Assembly (NCBI RefSeq): GCF_008728515.1
Contig: NC_044981.1
Location: 115,662,385 to 115,726,384 of the forward strand
Length of the DNA: 64,000 nucleotides
Direction: 5' to 3'
DNA from: Papio anubis
Taxonomy: Eukaryota > Chordata > Mammalia > Primates > Cercopithecidae
The position numbers and the translations under genes are program-made. The notes below the pieces were generated by a model. It saw only the letters and a list, made by a program, of their open reading frames with translations. It was not told the origin of the DNA and searched no databases. The first letter of the stretch is position 1; each line of letters begins with the position of its first letter. Shown here one piece after another: positions 35,823-49,139 of the stretch.

Positions 35823-36559
35823 CCCCTCCCTTTCTCTGGGTTTGTCTATAATGGAAGGCAAGGACTTAGGGAAAGAGGGAGGCCGGTCCTTGAAATCATT
35901 CTGCATCCACACAGATGCATCTACAGCATGCCATTCCTACTGTGACCATGAGCCCCTGGTGCCTTTACCTTGATCCGACTGAGGGCTCTCGGAGTAGCTG
36001 CCTCTACTCTGCTCTCAGGCATAAGGGAACCTCCTGTTCCTGGTAGGGCTACAAGGTACACTGGTAAGTAGCCTTAGGCCTGTCTGTAGTGCTGTTCTAG
36101 GGAGCCAGGCTGAGGGACAGGAATACTGGGATTTTGCTGGCTCCAGACTGTCCCTTGGGGATAGGGGCCCAGTTTGGTCTGGTCTTGAATTCCTAATTCT
36201 CTGTGGACTTTCTAACAGAACACCCAACTCAGGAACCTGACATCACATAAGCTCTCTTTCTGCTGTGACTTTCCTTGTTCCTTGCAGGTCTGCCGCCCTT
36301 GTGTAGTTTGAGGACAAGGAAGCCTGGAGTTTCATCTGGTTTTCCAAATATAATGTTTTATGCCCTAAAAGTTACGTATTTCATAGTTGTGCTTTTGACA
36401 CCAACCTAGTATTTTTCTCTGCTTTTCTGCTGCATTCCTTCCTTGAGACAATGAATTCTGGCAAGCAATGTGTGGAGAAAAGGATACAAAAAAATAAGAG
36501 AAAAAAGTTTTGGTTGAAATCAAGTTTATAACATCCTTACCCTATTTTTAAAATTTGAG
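35823..36559. other. Unassigned, locally GC-richer sequence
   Basis: Positions about 35820-36340 are clearly more GC-rich than their neighbours. No exon, LTR or promoter could be confirmed. Several AG-terminated pyrimidine tracts (for example near 36287) look acceptor-like, but no open frame with matching donors follows. Confidence 0.35.
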
Positions 36560-37130
36560 ATTCCTATGCCTCTTTTTAAAAAATGAGTTTCTTCTCATAT
36601 GTATATTCTGTGTAATATTTTTCTTGCGGTTTTAGATACAGAAACTGTTTCTCTGTGAAATCATTCTCTTAACTTTATTCACATAAATTCTTTATTTTGA
36701 TGTGATTAAATCAATTAATTGATGTTTTTGGAGTTTTAAGAAGTTCTTCCCTTACTCTAGGGGACATTACCTTCCATCTTTATAGTTTTCCTTGATTTAT
36801 TTCTTTAATATATCTGAATTCCATCCTTTTATGTGGTAATAGGTGTGAATTTTTCTCCATAATGAGCAATTTTGCTATCATAATTTACGGAACCATCTGA
36901 TTTGCGTGCCATCTTTATTACATATTAAATTCTGAGATACAAATCTGTCTCACAGAAATCCTGGTCTGTAGGTCAGTTTTGTTGCTTTTTGCATCAATAT
37001 CATACTGTTTCTTAGCACAATAAACTTGTAGCTATTCTCAATAGCTGTTAGGCTAAATTTTTTATCTCCTTTGCTTATCATGTTGATATTATCTATAATT
37101 ATAATTCAAGGTTGCTTTTAAACAAATAAA
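36560..37130 (-). mobile_element. L1M fragment, antisense
   Basis: Antisense ORF2 blocks 'gatgtgattaaatcaatta', 'gttttaagaagttcttccc' and 'tgcatcaatatcatactgt' are in the order expected for a minus-strand L1M. Heavily decayed. Confidence 0.6.
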
Positions 37131-37884
37131 TACAGACTATCTGTTAGACTACACACCAGTATTTTGGTGGGGTAAATAAACGGAAATGAAAGCAGTAGAA
37201 AGTATTGAGCCTATTGCATTCTGGGCCACAGCATAAACATTGAGTAGAAATCACTATTAGACTGGGAGGAGAAACTCCAATTTTGGGGCTACAAGGATTA
37301 AGCTGCATGACTAAGAAAGCATTCACCTCTAGAAATTTTAAAATTGAAAACCATAACAAATGAATGTAAAACTTAACTAAAGTGTTGCATAGTGTAATAG
37401 AAGCATCTAAATGGAGAATTCATTAATTATAATATAGATCTGGAAAATTTTTATGGAATGCAGAAGGCAGAGGCCAAAGTTGGAAAATAAGAGGGGTTGA
37501 TAAACATAGAAATTGAAATAATGGCAAATAGGTATCTAATCAGTATTCTAGAAGGAGAAATTTATAAAGGATACATAAATCAATAATAATAATAATGCCC
37601 AACTTGTAGAATAGAAACAACACAACAAAGAGCTAAATGTTTGGGAAACAATAGCAGCGAACAGTGAGGGAATGAATGGGATTACCTTAGAAGGTTCTTT
37701 TGTTCTTGAGCTGCGGGTAAGTATACTGATCAGAGTTAGACTTTGCTAAGTATGCATATTAAAATTTCAAGGATAATCACAAAGAAAAACTGAATGTTTA
37801 TATTCCAAAATTATAAAAAAATAAAAAGAAAACTGGGGGAAAGACCCCAATCAATCTAGAACAAGGCAATTATAGAACAATTCT

Positions 37885-38194
37885 TTCTTTCTTTCTTTTT
37901 TTTTTTTTTTTTATAGACTGAGTCTGTCTCTGTTGCCAGGCTGGAGTGCAGTGGTGTGATCTCGGCTCACTGCAATCTCCGCCTTTCAGGTTCAAGTTAT
38001 TCTCCTGCCTCTGCCTTCTGAGTAGCTAGGATTACAGGAATGTGCTGCCATACCCAGCTAATTTTTATATTTTTAGTAGAGACCAGGTTTCACCATGTTG
38101 GCCAGGATGGTCTTGATCTCCTGACTTTGTGATCCACCCACCTCGGCCTCCCAAGGTGTTGGGATTACAGGCGTGAGCCACTGTGCCCGGCCAA
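37885..38194 (-). repeat. AluS/Y-type Alu, antisense, with short target duplication
   Basis: Full-length antisense Alu with a (TTTC)n plus T-run tail (37881-37912). AACAATTCT flanks both sides (37876-37884 and 38195-38203), giving a nick site TTCT/AA. Confidence 0.92.
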
Positions 38195-38203
38195 AACAAT
38201 TCT

Positions 38204-38525
38204 AACTGGAGGGTCAATAAACTGACAAAGTCTCAGCATTTTAGATTTTTACATAAGCAAACCAATGCACAATGTAAGCAGTACAACAAAACTAGAGACT
38301 TTACCTATCAGAAGCCACTGACTAACCTCTACCTAGGTATTTCCCACTCTAAGCCATCAAATAGATTCTCTTTGCCTTCCTTCCATGTCAGCCTGTCAAA
38401 GCCTGCTGCCCATGCTACTGCAACTGAGCTCTCTGAACCCCTTCTGGTTCTGAGTGCTCCCCCGTGCATGAATCATCTGCTACTCAAATAAACTGTGTTA
38501 AATGTATTTTCTCTAAAGTTTTTCT
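38204..38525 (+). repeat. Possible LTR fragment
   Basis: The sequence interrupts the L1M and ends in an LTR-like 3' region: 'gctactcaaataaactgtgt' with AATAAA (38486-38494), then 'aaagtttttctttct'. The family was not identified and the 5' end is unclear. The 102-codon frame covering it is not a gene. Confidence 0.35.
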
Positions 38526-40642
38526 TTCTAATTTAATGAGAAAAAAAATCACAAAAATTGATACAAAGAGAAAACACAAAATAAAGCAATAAGAAGAAAT
38601 CCAAATAATTAGGAAACACTATGAACTGGCATAGGTTGTTTTTAGACATACCTAATACAAAAGCACACAATGAAAAAGGAGAAAACTGGCAAGGCTATTG
38701 TAATGAACTCTATAAGTTTGCCTCTTATTAACCTGAAAAGCTAGCAATTTCATATTGTTCTAATGTGACAGTATAAGACAACGTAGACCTTAAGACCTTA
38801 AGACAGAAACATTTGAGATAAAGAGTATAATTATATATTAATGTAACTTGGAATCCACTAGGAGAATATAATACTTCTTAAGAATATAATAGCAGAGATT
38901 AAAAGCATATGAAGCCAAAAATTGACAAAATTACAGGGAAAAACAGAAATATCCAGGATCATAGTGGGAGATTTTAACACCACTCCCTGTCATTGATAAT
39001 TGAACAATGCAAGTATATGAAAGATTTGAATAATACAAAAGAAAAATAATCTAGCAGACATGCAAAATATTTTTCTGTTGGAAAATAGACATGGTTTTCA
39101 AGACCACAAAGAACATTTTTGGAAATAAGTCATCTTTAAAACCATAAATCAAGCATCAGTAAATATCAGGGGACCTGTATGATAGAGATAGAGGTTTTTC
39201 ACCATAGAGCAGGTCAGTCTCAACAAATTTTAATAAATCAGAATTATACAAACTATATTTCTGACCACAACACAGTTAATTAAGAAATCAGTAATTACAG
39301 AATAATTTTCAAAAATCCCACACTGTTAGAAATTAAAAATAATCTTTGAATAATCAATGTTAAAAGTTTGAAAGAGAACTATTGAACAAACTCAAAATAG
39401 AGGATAGCATATAATACAGACAGGAGTATAAGTCAATGAAAAAGGAAACATCTCTTAGAATTAATAAAAGCAAAAACTGCTTCTTTGGAAAGAAAAAAAA
39501 TGAAATCATCCAAGCATTGACATGATTGATGTGCAAAAAGAAAAAAGACTTAGATAAACAGTATGAAATATAAAAAAAGAGATCTCATTAGAGACAAAAC
39601 AGAGTTAAAAGATAATTGAGAACACTGAAAATCTTTAAACTCAAAATTAAAACTGTAGGTGGAATAGACAAACCTAGGAGGAAAATGTAAAACTGATTCA
39701 AGAAGAAATAGAAATCTTGAATAGATTTATAACCATAAAATAAATGGAATTAATAATTAAAAATCTTCCCAAAAAGAAAATGCAAGGTCAAGATGATTTC
39801 TGAGTGACATCTATAAAACAAATAAGAATACATACCAGCAATAATATATAAATTATTCCAGAGCCTCATAAAAAGAAGGGCACACTTTCACCACATTTTC
39901 TAAAGCTAGACAAATGGTAACAAGAAGTCCAAATAAAGACAATGCAAGAAGAATGATTATAGGCAAGCTCCATAACATGCACAGAATCATAAATGCAGCA
40001 TTACCACATAAAATCCAACAGCGCGTTTAGAAAGATAAGGTATCACTTTTAATTTGTATATGCATCCCAGTCATGCAAATGTATTTTAACATTAGGTAAT
40101 ATAGGTAATATATTAACAGATTAAGGGGAAAATGATTAATATTTACAGCAAAACATTTGATAAAATTCATTCATAATAAAAAAAATCCTGAAATTTTGGA
40201 ATAGAAGGCATCCTTTGTAAGGATCCTGACAAAAGGATCTATCAAAAATCTACGGTAAGCATTTATATTCAATAATGAAATACTAAAATGAGGAATGAGA
40301 CAATTGAGCACCATCACTGCTTCTATTTATCATTGTTCTTTACATTGTAAGTTGTGGATTTGAGAAGGAAATCTAATCTAAAATGACTGAAAAGGAAAAA
40401 GCAAAACTATCATTACTTTTGTACATAGTAAACCCAAAAGGATATACAGGCAAATTATTAGAAATAATGCAAGTTTATAAGGTTCTTGGATGTAAGATGA
40501 ATATCTAAAAGTAACAATAGTGTTTAAAAATCAATTAAAGAGATAACATTCAGCATTACACAATTAACATATATACGAATAAATCAAAGATGTGCAAACT
40601 CTATTGAAAAAATTTAAACCTTATTAAAAGACATTAAAGACC

Positions 40643-40672
40643 GTGTGTGTGTGTATGTGTATGTGTGTGTGT
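40643..40672. repeat. (TG)n microsatellite
   Basis: TG repeat with two TATG interruptions, within L1M ORF2-derived sequence. Confidence 0.95.
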
Positions 40673-41074
40673 AAATGAACACATAAACATATAGCATCTT
40701 CGTGGTTTGTAATCAAAGTAATAAAGATGACAACACTGATCTGTAGATTAACCTGATCTATATATTAATCAAAACACCTGTTGTATTTCCCATGAAACTG
40801 TCTGAAGCTAAAATTTTATAGAACAGTGAATATCCAAGTAAAGGGAAATTACTCTTGAAGAAGATTACAGTGTGAGAATTTGGTTTACCTGATGCCAAGA
40901 TTTCCTATAAAGCTGTGTTAACTCAGTGTTGGAATGACACAGAGATGGACACATAGACCAATAGAAGAGAAGAGAGCCCACAGAGAGACCTACACATGTA
41001 TGAAAACTTGATACATAACAATTGCCACACTAGATCCACGAGGAAAAGATCGACTATCTAATAATCTTTTAGAA

Positions 41075-41262
41075 CAAGATCAGCACGTTTATTCCTAACT
41101 GATCAGATAGTAAAAGTTTTTGAATTTGTGGGCCATATGGTCACAACTATCAGGTCTATTCTTGGAATGCAAAGGTGGCATAGATATTATGTAAAAGAAT
41201 GGATGTGGCTGTGTTTCCATACACTGTATTTACAAATGTGAGCTGCAGTTTGCTTATTGCTG
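41075..41262 (+). mobile_element. hAT MITE with perfect 8-bp target duplication
   Basis: A 188-bp element with left end CAAGATCAGCACGTTT and right end (reverse complement) CAGCAATAAGCAAACTGC, imperfect inverted repeats. It is flanked by TTTTAGAA at 41067-41074 and 41263-41270, the 8-bp duplication of hAT elements. The body 'ttgtgggccatatggtcac' and 'atgtggctgtgtttccata' places it in the family whose other copy lies at 50748-50976. It landed inside the plus-strand L1M. Confidence 0.9.
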
Positions 41263-41794
41263 TTTTAGAAGGCAATACAAGAGAATATCTGTAATCTCAG
41301 CATAGCGAAAGCAAGAAAACAGCTCACAGCTGAAAAATAAAACATTGATAAATTCAACATTAAAACTCTATTTTTCAAAAGATTTCATCAAGAAAACTAC
41401 AAAGCCCCAAACTAAGATATTTGCAACAGAGAAATAAATTAAGAATTAGTATTTAGAATATATAAAGAAGTCCTATGAAGTAAAAAGAAAATTCAAATAA
41501 GAATCCAATAAAAAATTGAGCAAAGTATATAAACAGGTATTTCACAGAAGGGGAAACACAATGGACATTAATTACATAAAACAACAATAAACTTCATTAT
41601 GGTAGTGCAATTTAAAAGTGCAATTAGTTATTATTACACATTTGCTCTACTGATACACAAAATCTTACCATGCGTAGTGATGGCAAGTATGGCAATCAAA
41701 GGAACTCTTAAATGTTGCCAGAGAGAGTGTACACAAGGTATAATAATACTTTTAAAAATAAGTTGGCACTATTTTGTAAGGTTGAAAATGCATG

Positions 41795-42092
41795 ACCGGG
41801 CATGGTGGCTCACGCCTGTAATCCCAGCACTTTGGGAGGCCGAGGTGGGTGGATCATCTGAGGTCAGGAATTCAAGACCAGCCTGACCAACATGGAGAAA
41901 CCCCGTCTCTACCAAAAATACAAAATTAGCCAGGCGTGGTGGCGCATGCCTATAATCGCAGCTACTCGGGAGGCTGAGGCAGGAGAATTGCTTGAACTTG
42001 GGAGACAGGTTGAGGTGAGCTGAGATTGTGCCATTGCACTCCAGTCTGGGCAAAAAGAGCAAAACTCTGGCTCAAAAAAGGGGAAAAAAAAA
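41795..42092 (+). repeat. AluS with 11-bp target duplication
   Basis: Sense Alu, flanked by GAAAATGCATG (41784-41794) and GAAAATTCATG (42093-42103), one difference. Inserted in the 3' part of the L1M. The tail is A-rich with G interruptions. Confidence 0.93.
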
Positions 42093-42678
42093 GAAAATTC
42101 ATGAACCCCATAACTGAGCAATTCTATTCCTGCATGTGCTATATATTATAAAGAAATACCTGCTCTTGTATCTAAAGATAGGTACAGGAATATTGTATCA
42201 GCATCATATTAGCAACAAACTGGTAATAACACAATGTTCTTAGAAAAATTGATGAATATATTATAGAATATTCATATAATGGAACATCTATTCAGCAGTG
42301 AAGATGAACTACAGCAATGTGAATCAACATGGGTGAATATTAAAAAGTAATATTAAGTAAAAAAAGCAAAACACAAGAATATAAGATATAAATTTTATAA
42401 ATTTCAAAAATAAGCAAAACTGAAAATATATTGAAAAGAAACGTAAAGATGTGATTAAAAATGGAAACTCAGGCTGGTGGGTCCTACTGATGAAGAGTGA
42501 GGAAGGAGGAAAGGATGATGAGTAGCACTGATACTTAGTTTTTTGTTTTATTTTTATATTCATAACTTGCATATATTTTATACATTCTTTTTGCATATCA
42601 AATACTCCAAAATATAAAATTCTGAAACACAAATCTTTCATCTCCATTAAATTGACAAAAATTTGTCCACATGTGCTA

Positions 42679-42995
42679 TTTTTTTCTTTTATTTCTTTTT
42701 TAAAGATAGAGTTTCTTGCTGTCACTTAGGCTGGAGTACAGTGGCATGGTCATAGCTCACTGCAGCCTTGACCTCCCAGGCTCGAGTGATCCTCCCATTT
42801 CAGCCTCCTGAGTAGCTAGGAATACAGGTACATGCCACCACATCCAGCTGATTTAAAAAAAAACTTTTTTTTTTTGTAGAGACAAGGTTTGTCTGTGTTG
42901 CCCAGGCTGGTCTTGAACTCCTGGGTTCAAGCAATCCTCTCGCCTCAGTCTCCCAAAGTGTTGGGATTACAGACATAAGCCACTGTGCCCAGTCT
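42679..42995 (-). repeat. AluJ, antisense
   Basis: Antisense Alu with J-type 'ctgcagccttgacctccca' and 'gtgatcctcccatttcagc'. The middle linker is expanded (42852-42879). It lies 586 bp from the sense AluS at 41795. Confidence 0.92.
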
Positions 42996-45795
42996 GTTTT
43001 TCCAATATTCGAAGATAATTTTTCTTGAAAATCACTTTCTATCCCCCTTTCCCCACCTTGTTCATTACTATGCTTATATTCATCCAAATTGTATTGTTTT
43101 TATATTGTTACTTTAATTTTTTTAACTGTTTACTCCACTTGATAGTAAGGTCCCCGTGAAATGATTTTTCAGTTAATGCCATCATATCCATTTTCTACAC
43201 TTCTTAGCTCTGCACTATATACCCAGAGTCCAAAGCCTATATCACCTTGGTCTCCTTACTCTCATATTTCTCTCTGGGTTGGCCAATGGAAAGTTCTGGT
43301 TGGAGAATGGAATGAGAGAGGAGAGAGATATTGGGATGTATCTCCCCTCAGTGTTCTTGTCTTTTTTATTCCTCATGACTTCCAGGCAGCTCTCGCACCA
43401 CATCTGAAAGTCTCATTGGGTTCTGTACCATGTACCGCTTGCCACTTCAACATTGGGCATGGTAGTAGCTTCTCACTGTTGCTGGTCTTGGGGTCTCTCA
43501 ATTTCCCCTGTTTATTTCCTAAACGTTTTCTACCATGTATAAGTAGCTCTTTCATCAAAACCATGAAATGTATAGCATCTGGGGTAAATTTTTATTCTTG
43601 CCAGAGTCTTGTTATCTTCTTGGTCTGTTGTATTCACTGCTGTTTCCTCAACATCTAGAATAATACCTAACAGAGTAGGAACTTAAAAAAAGGGACAAAT
43701 CAATGAACTCATGGTCACTAGCCAATTACCACATGATTTTGACCCAGCAGCAGCAACCGATTAGGTCAAATTAAGGTTGGGAAATTGATGATGCTCTACC
43801 TCCTGGCTAGCAATAGCCCAAGATGGTCTGGCATAAGAGCTTGGCCAAAGCTAAACGATAGTGACTAACACACCAAATTCTCTTCCTTGGAGAATTTCAA
43901 TGCAAAATACATATATATATATGTTCCAGTTAATAGTGAAGGGTGAAGGCTGATGTTGAAAACGATGCAGAAGACAGATATCAAAGACTTTAAGATGGCA
44001 TTCGTCATGAGAGGCTATAAATATCTAGAGGCTGCCAGTACATTCAAGTTCAAAGTACAGACGTCATGACTAAGCAGAAACTAAACAATATCCAGCAGTA
44101 GAGACTCAGAGAGGAACTGAATCATCATATTGGCAAGAGCCTGCCTAACTAGAGAATGACAAGTTAATGTTGTTAGTAAAATGACTTTGGACCCTAAATC
44201 ATCTTTCCTCTCCTTTGACATCGAGACTATACCTCTTACAAGATTAGCAAGGATTCTCTTTGTTTTCTTTTCTCATTTTTTTTTGTAACAAACCCCTCAT
44301 TATTTCATGTTCCAGCAAATATAAAAAGCTAACGGAAAACCAAAGCTTCTGTCTTCCTGTGTGGTATTTTTTTCCTACCATATCACTGATACTGAGATAT
44401 CAATCAAATTGTAATCTTATTTATGATTTTTTCTTATTCTAGTTTAGTTTAGAGGAAGTTATAAAACCCATTATTTCATGGCTGGACCATACAATGATTG
44501 CTGCCCAATTTTGTTCTTTTCTTTCACATTATGTGTGAGTTTTGGAAAACACCGACAGCAACCAGAAGGTAATCCACAGGGTAAGCTCAAATTTGCCAAA
44601 ACCCCATTGTATGTATGTTTACAGGTGATCTAAATTGTAAGTGGGAAAATAGAAACATACAAATATCTGGGATGACAGTAAGGAGGATGACAAAAAAAGA
44701 TTAGTAATTTCATTCTTCCTGATATCCCAAATTTTGAGCAGAATTGCTCTGAGAACAGAATCTCAGGAGGAATGTCAGCTTGGCAGGGGAACAAGACAGA
44801 ATAAAATGATAACTCGTGAAGCAGGGACAGAAAGGATAGCAGCAGCTTCAGGGCTGTGCAAAGGGCAGCCTGGCACAGGAATGCATTCTTTGAGACAGGT
44901 TCATAAATGGTTGATTAGTATGAGAGGAATGCAGGGGTATCATTTGTCTGGATTGTCCCAAGGCCCTTGACAGAATGTTTTCCCGAAGACTCTTATACAA
45001 AAAGTGAATTCAAATTACTTTGAAAATTGGCTGATGAGTCCAAAGCAAAGAAAAAAAAAAGATAAATTGCAAATGTAGCCAGCTCTAGCAAAGTACCTGA
45101 AAATGACAAAGGAACTGATGCCAATTTTAAGTCTTAAATTTTCAAAAGTTACCTGAAAGTAGTTTATTAAAAAAAAATGCGGTGACTTAGACTTACTGTA
45201 TATTCAATACTGAGTTAGGTACCCTGAGTGCAGTGGCTATATATGCTGAGCCAAAATGAAGAATAATTTTATGTCGCTTCTGGATGCAAGAGGTAGGAAC
45301 AAGCATGAGTGACTCTTAGAAACAGAATGTCAACATCCCAGGAATATTACCTGTGAGCTTTCATCCTTTAACAGATAGCTATGGGTAAGAGGAGTCCGTT
45401 TACTAGAGGTAAGTTGGGAGAACTTCTATTGTTTTGTAATTATAATTACATTATTAACAAATAATATAAAAATAATGTGGTCTGAAAGAGTAAATACAAC
45501 ATATTCTGAAGAGCCCCCAATATTTAGGCTACAGAGGACTTGACACTCTGGATCACATCCTGATCATAACTTCAGGGGATGACTATGACTTTCAGATGAA
45601 GAACAGCAGCCATTATGTCTGTGAATCAAGATCATTTGTATGCCACTCATTTAAGATTAGGTTGACTTTTTAAAATGGTAAGCAGAAGATGGTTTCTGGT
45701 ACAAATGGATTAAGTGTAAAATTCAAAGAGACTTGTGAAATTCACAATGATTTACACTTTGATACGAATGGTGCTAATGAAAATAACTTTAGCAT
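42996..45795. other. Unassigned sequence (2.8 kb)
   Basis: A 165-codon plus-strand frame (43161-43658) has no recognisable domain. Its sequence (for example 'ttggccaatggaaagttctg' and 'gcatggtagtagcttctcac') has the look of an old interspersed repeat I could not name. An (AT)6 lies at 43911-43922. Nothing else is recognised. Confidence 0.4.
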
Positions 45796-45995
45796 TATAG
45801 CACATTTAAAGGTTTTCAGGAACATTATCTCATTTGAGTCTTGCACCCCTATGAGCTCAGTACTGTATGTATAGTCATTACCCTAGTTTCAAAGATGAGG
45901 AAAGTGAGGCCCCAAGAGATTAAGTGATTTTTCTAAGGTTTTACAATATTAATAGATAACTGTAACTCAAATCACATTATTCTACATTTTGTATT
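45796..45995 (-). repeat. MIR SINE, antisense
   Basis: Antisense MIR: 'aacattatctcatttgagt', 'tcaaagatgaggaaagtga' and 'ggccccaagagattaagtg', then the decayed head. Confidence 0.8.
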
Positions 45996-46399
45996 TCCTT
46001 ATCGTAGCTTGTCATATAATAAAGAATCTTGAGCAGGAAAGCTCAGTGGGGAGCCAAGCAATGAGTTATTGTTAGATTTTTTTCCCTTAACTCCATTGCT
46101 GCATGTTTACTACACTAAAAATGCATTTATGTCAGTATAGGTTTGTCTTTTCTACCAGACTGAGCTGCAGGAAAACAGAGATCAGCTCCTTTTTGAATGC
46201 CAGCCCTCCTTATCTAGTGCGAGTCTGCTGACATGTTAATTTGGCTGAGCTGAATTCTAAGACATGAAACTTTATGCATTTTAAGATAAGAATATATTCT
46301 AGAAGCATGCTGTATTATTTCTAAACAAAATCTGTTATTTTGTGATAATGGAAGAAAACTTGGAGATTGAAAAGGGAGAATACATCTTTATAAGAGAAT
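45996..46399. other. Unassigned sequence
   Basis: No repeat or gene recognised upstream of the LINE nest. Confidence 0.4.
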
Positions 46400-46595
46400 G
46401 ATTTATATTCCTTTGCTTATATATCCAGTAATGGGATTGCTGGGTCGAATGATATTTCTGCCTCTAGGTCTTTGAGAAATTGCCACGCTGTCTTCCACAA
46501 TGGTTGAACTAATTTACATTCCCACCAATAGCGTAAAAGTGTTCCTTTTTCCCTACAACCTCGCCAGACTCTGTTGTTTTTTGACTTTTTAAATA

Positions 46596-47624
46596 AATGT
46601 TTTATATTATACTTTAAGTTCTAGGGTACATGTGCACAACATGCAGGTTTGTTACATAGGTATACATGTGCCATGTTGGTTTGCTGCACCCATTAACTCA
46701 TCATTTACATTAGGTATTTCTCCTAATGCTATCCCCCCCCCTCCCCCAACCCCACAACAGGCCCCAGGGTATGACTTTCCCTGCCCTGTGTCCAAGTGTT
46801 CTCATTGTTCAGTTCCCACCTATGAGTAAGAACATGCGGTGTTTGGTTTCCTGTCCTTGTGATAGTTTGCTCAGAATGATGGTTTCTAACTTTATCCATG
46901 TCCCTGCAAAGGACATGAACTCATCCTGTTTTATGGCTGCACAGCATTCCATGGTGTATATGTGCCACATTTTCTTAATCCAGTCTATCATTGATGGACA
47001 CGTGGGTTGGTTCCAAGTCTTTGCTATTGTGAATGGTGCTGCAATAAACATATGTGTGCATGTGTCTTTATAGTAGCATTATTTATAATCCTTGGGGTAC
47101 ATACCCAGTAATGGGATCGCTGGGCCAAATGTATTTCTAGTTCTAGATCCTTGAGGAATCGCCACACTGTCTTCCACAATGGTTGAACTAGTTTACACTC
47201 CCACCAACAGTGTAAAAGTTCCGATTTCTTCACATCCTCTCCAGCATCTGTTGTTTCCTGACTTTTTAATGATCACTATTCTAACTGGTGTGAGATGGTA
47301 TCTCATTGTGATTTTGATTTACATTTCTCTGGTGGCCAGTGGTGATGAACATTTTTTCATGTGTCTATTGGCTGCATAAATGTCTTCTTTTGAGAAGTCT
47401 CTGTTCATATCCTTTGCCCACTTTTTGATGGGGTTGTTTTTTTCTTGTAAATTTGTTTAAGTTCTTTGTAGATTCTGGATATTAGCCCTTTGTCAGATGG
47501 GTAGATTGCAAAAATGTTCTCCCATTCTGTAGGTTGCCTGTTCACTCTGATGGTAGTTTCTTTTGCTGTGCAGAAGCTCTTTAGTTTAGTTAGATCCCAT
47601 TTGTCTATTTTGGCTTTTGTTGCC
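46596..47624 (-). mobile_element. L1PA 3' end, 5'-truncated, nested
   Basis: Antisense L1PA 3' UTR ('tattatactttaagttctag', 46605) runs through the ORF2 C-terminus to 'gatcccatttgtctattttg'. The older L1's antisense order resumes at 'taatagccattcagactgg'. A target duplication is suggested by T/A-rich flanks but not clean. ORF2 is broken by frameshifts. Confidence 0.85.
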
Positions 47625-48838
47625 TTTTCAGTAATAGCCATTCAGACTGGTATGAGATGGTTTCTCACTGTGGTTTTGATTTGCATTTCTCTAATGATCA
47701 GTGATGTTGAACTTTTTTCCATGTGATTATTGGCCACGTGTGTGTCTTCTTTTGAGAAGTGACTGTTCATGTCCTTTGCCCACTTTTTAATGTTTTTTTT
47801 TTTTTCTTGTAAATTTGTTTAAGTTCCTTTTGGATGATGGATATTAGACCTTTGTCAGGTGGATAGATTGCAAAATTTTTCTCCCATTCTATAGGTTGTT
47901 TATTTATTGTTTCTTTTGCTGTGCAGAAGCTCTTTAGTTTAATTAGATTCCATTTGTCAATTTTTGCTTCTGTTGAAATTGCTTTTGACATCTTTGTCAT
48001 GAAATATTTGTCTGTGCCTATGTCCTAAATGGTATTGCCTAGGTTTTCTTCTAGCATTTTTCTACTTTTGGGTTTTACATTTAAGTTTTTAACCCATCTG
48101 GAGTTTAGTTTTGTATATGGTGTAAGTAAGAGGTCCAGTTTCAATTTTCTGCATATGGCTAGCCAGTTCTTCCAGCATCATTTATTAAATAGGAAATCTT
48201 TTTCCGTATTGCTTGTTTTTGTCAGGTTTGTTGAAGATCAGATTGTTGTAGGTGTGTGGTCTTATTTCTGGGTTCTCTATTTTGCTCTGTTAGTCTATAT
48301 GTCTGTTCTTCCACTAGTGCCATGGTGTTTTAGTTACTGTACTAACTGTAGCCCTGTAGTATAGTTTGAAGTCAGGTAGTGTGAGGCCTCTAGCTTTCTT
48401 CTTTTTGCTTAGGATTGCCTTGGCGATTTGAGCTCTTTTTTGGTTCCATATAAATTTTAAAATAGTTTTCTTCTAATTTTGTGAAGCATGTCAATGGTAG
48501 TTTAATGGGAATCACATTAAACCTATACATTGCTTTGGGCAGGATGGCCATTTTCAAAATATTGATTCTTCCTATCTATGAGCTTAGAATGTTTTTCCAT
48601 TTGTGTCATCTCTGATTTTTTTGAGCAGTGGTTAGTAGTTCTCCTTAAAGAGGTCCTTCACTTCCCTTATAAGCTGCATTTTTAAGGTATTTTATTTTTT
48701 TGTGGTAATTGTGAATGGGAGTTCGTTCCTGGTTTGGCTCTCAGCTTGCCTGTTGGTGTATAGGAATGCTAGTGATTTTTGTATATTTATTTTGTATTCT
48801 GAGACTTTGCTGAAGTTGCTTATCAGGTTAAGAAGCTT

Positions 48839-49139
48839 GGCCAGGAACAGTGGCTCACACCTGTAATCCCAGCACTTTGGGAGGCTGAGGCAGGAGGATC
48901 ACGAGATCAGGAGTTCAAGACCAACCTGGCCAAGATAGTGAAACCCTGTCTCTTCTAAAAATACAAAAATTAGCCAGGTGTAATGGTGGGTACCTGTAAT
49001 CCCAGCTACTCGGGAGGCTGAGGCAGGACAATTTCTTGAACCCAGGAAGTGGAGGTTGCCATGAGTTGAGATCGTGCCACTGAACTCTAGCCTAGCCTGG
49101 GTGACAGAGCAAGACTCCATTTCAAAAAAAAAAAAAAGA
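48839..49139 (+). repeat. AluS with 9-bp target duplication
   Basis: Sense Alu, flanked by AAGAAGCTT at 48830-48838 and 49140-49148. It splits the antisense part of the older L1 (…ggttaagaagctt / ttgggctgagac…). The nick site on the minus strand reads TTCTT/AACC. Confidence 0.94.

Larger units (their letters stand above)
37430..42640 (+). mobile_element. Long ancient L1M copy, sense, with several later insertions
   Basis: Sense L1M order: sequence upstream of ORF2 (37460-37860), endonuclease ('gtgggagattttaacacca' 38964), reverse transcriptase ('acatttgataaaattcatt' 40153), the ORF2 C-terminal half (40880-41060, 41700), and 3' UTR with 'ggaacatctattcagcagtg' 42281 through about 42640. No frame is open. 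It is interrupted by an Alu at 37885-38194, an LTR-like segment to 38525, a TG repeat at 40643, a hAT element at 41075-41262 and an Alu at 41795-42092. The opposite-strand fragment at 36560 is a separate copy or an inverted piece. Confidence 0.7.

Noticed and set aside
35823..36350. GC-richer stretch with acceptor-like tracts as possible exons
   Set aside because: No open frame with matching donors, and no recognisable protein similarity.
43161..43658. 165-codon plus-strand frame
   Set aside because: The sequence has the texture of an old interspersed repeat, no domain is visible, and no start or splice context supports coding.
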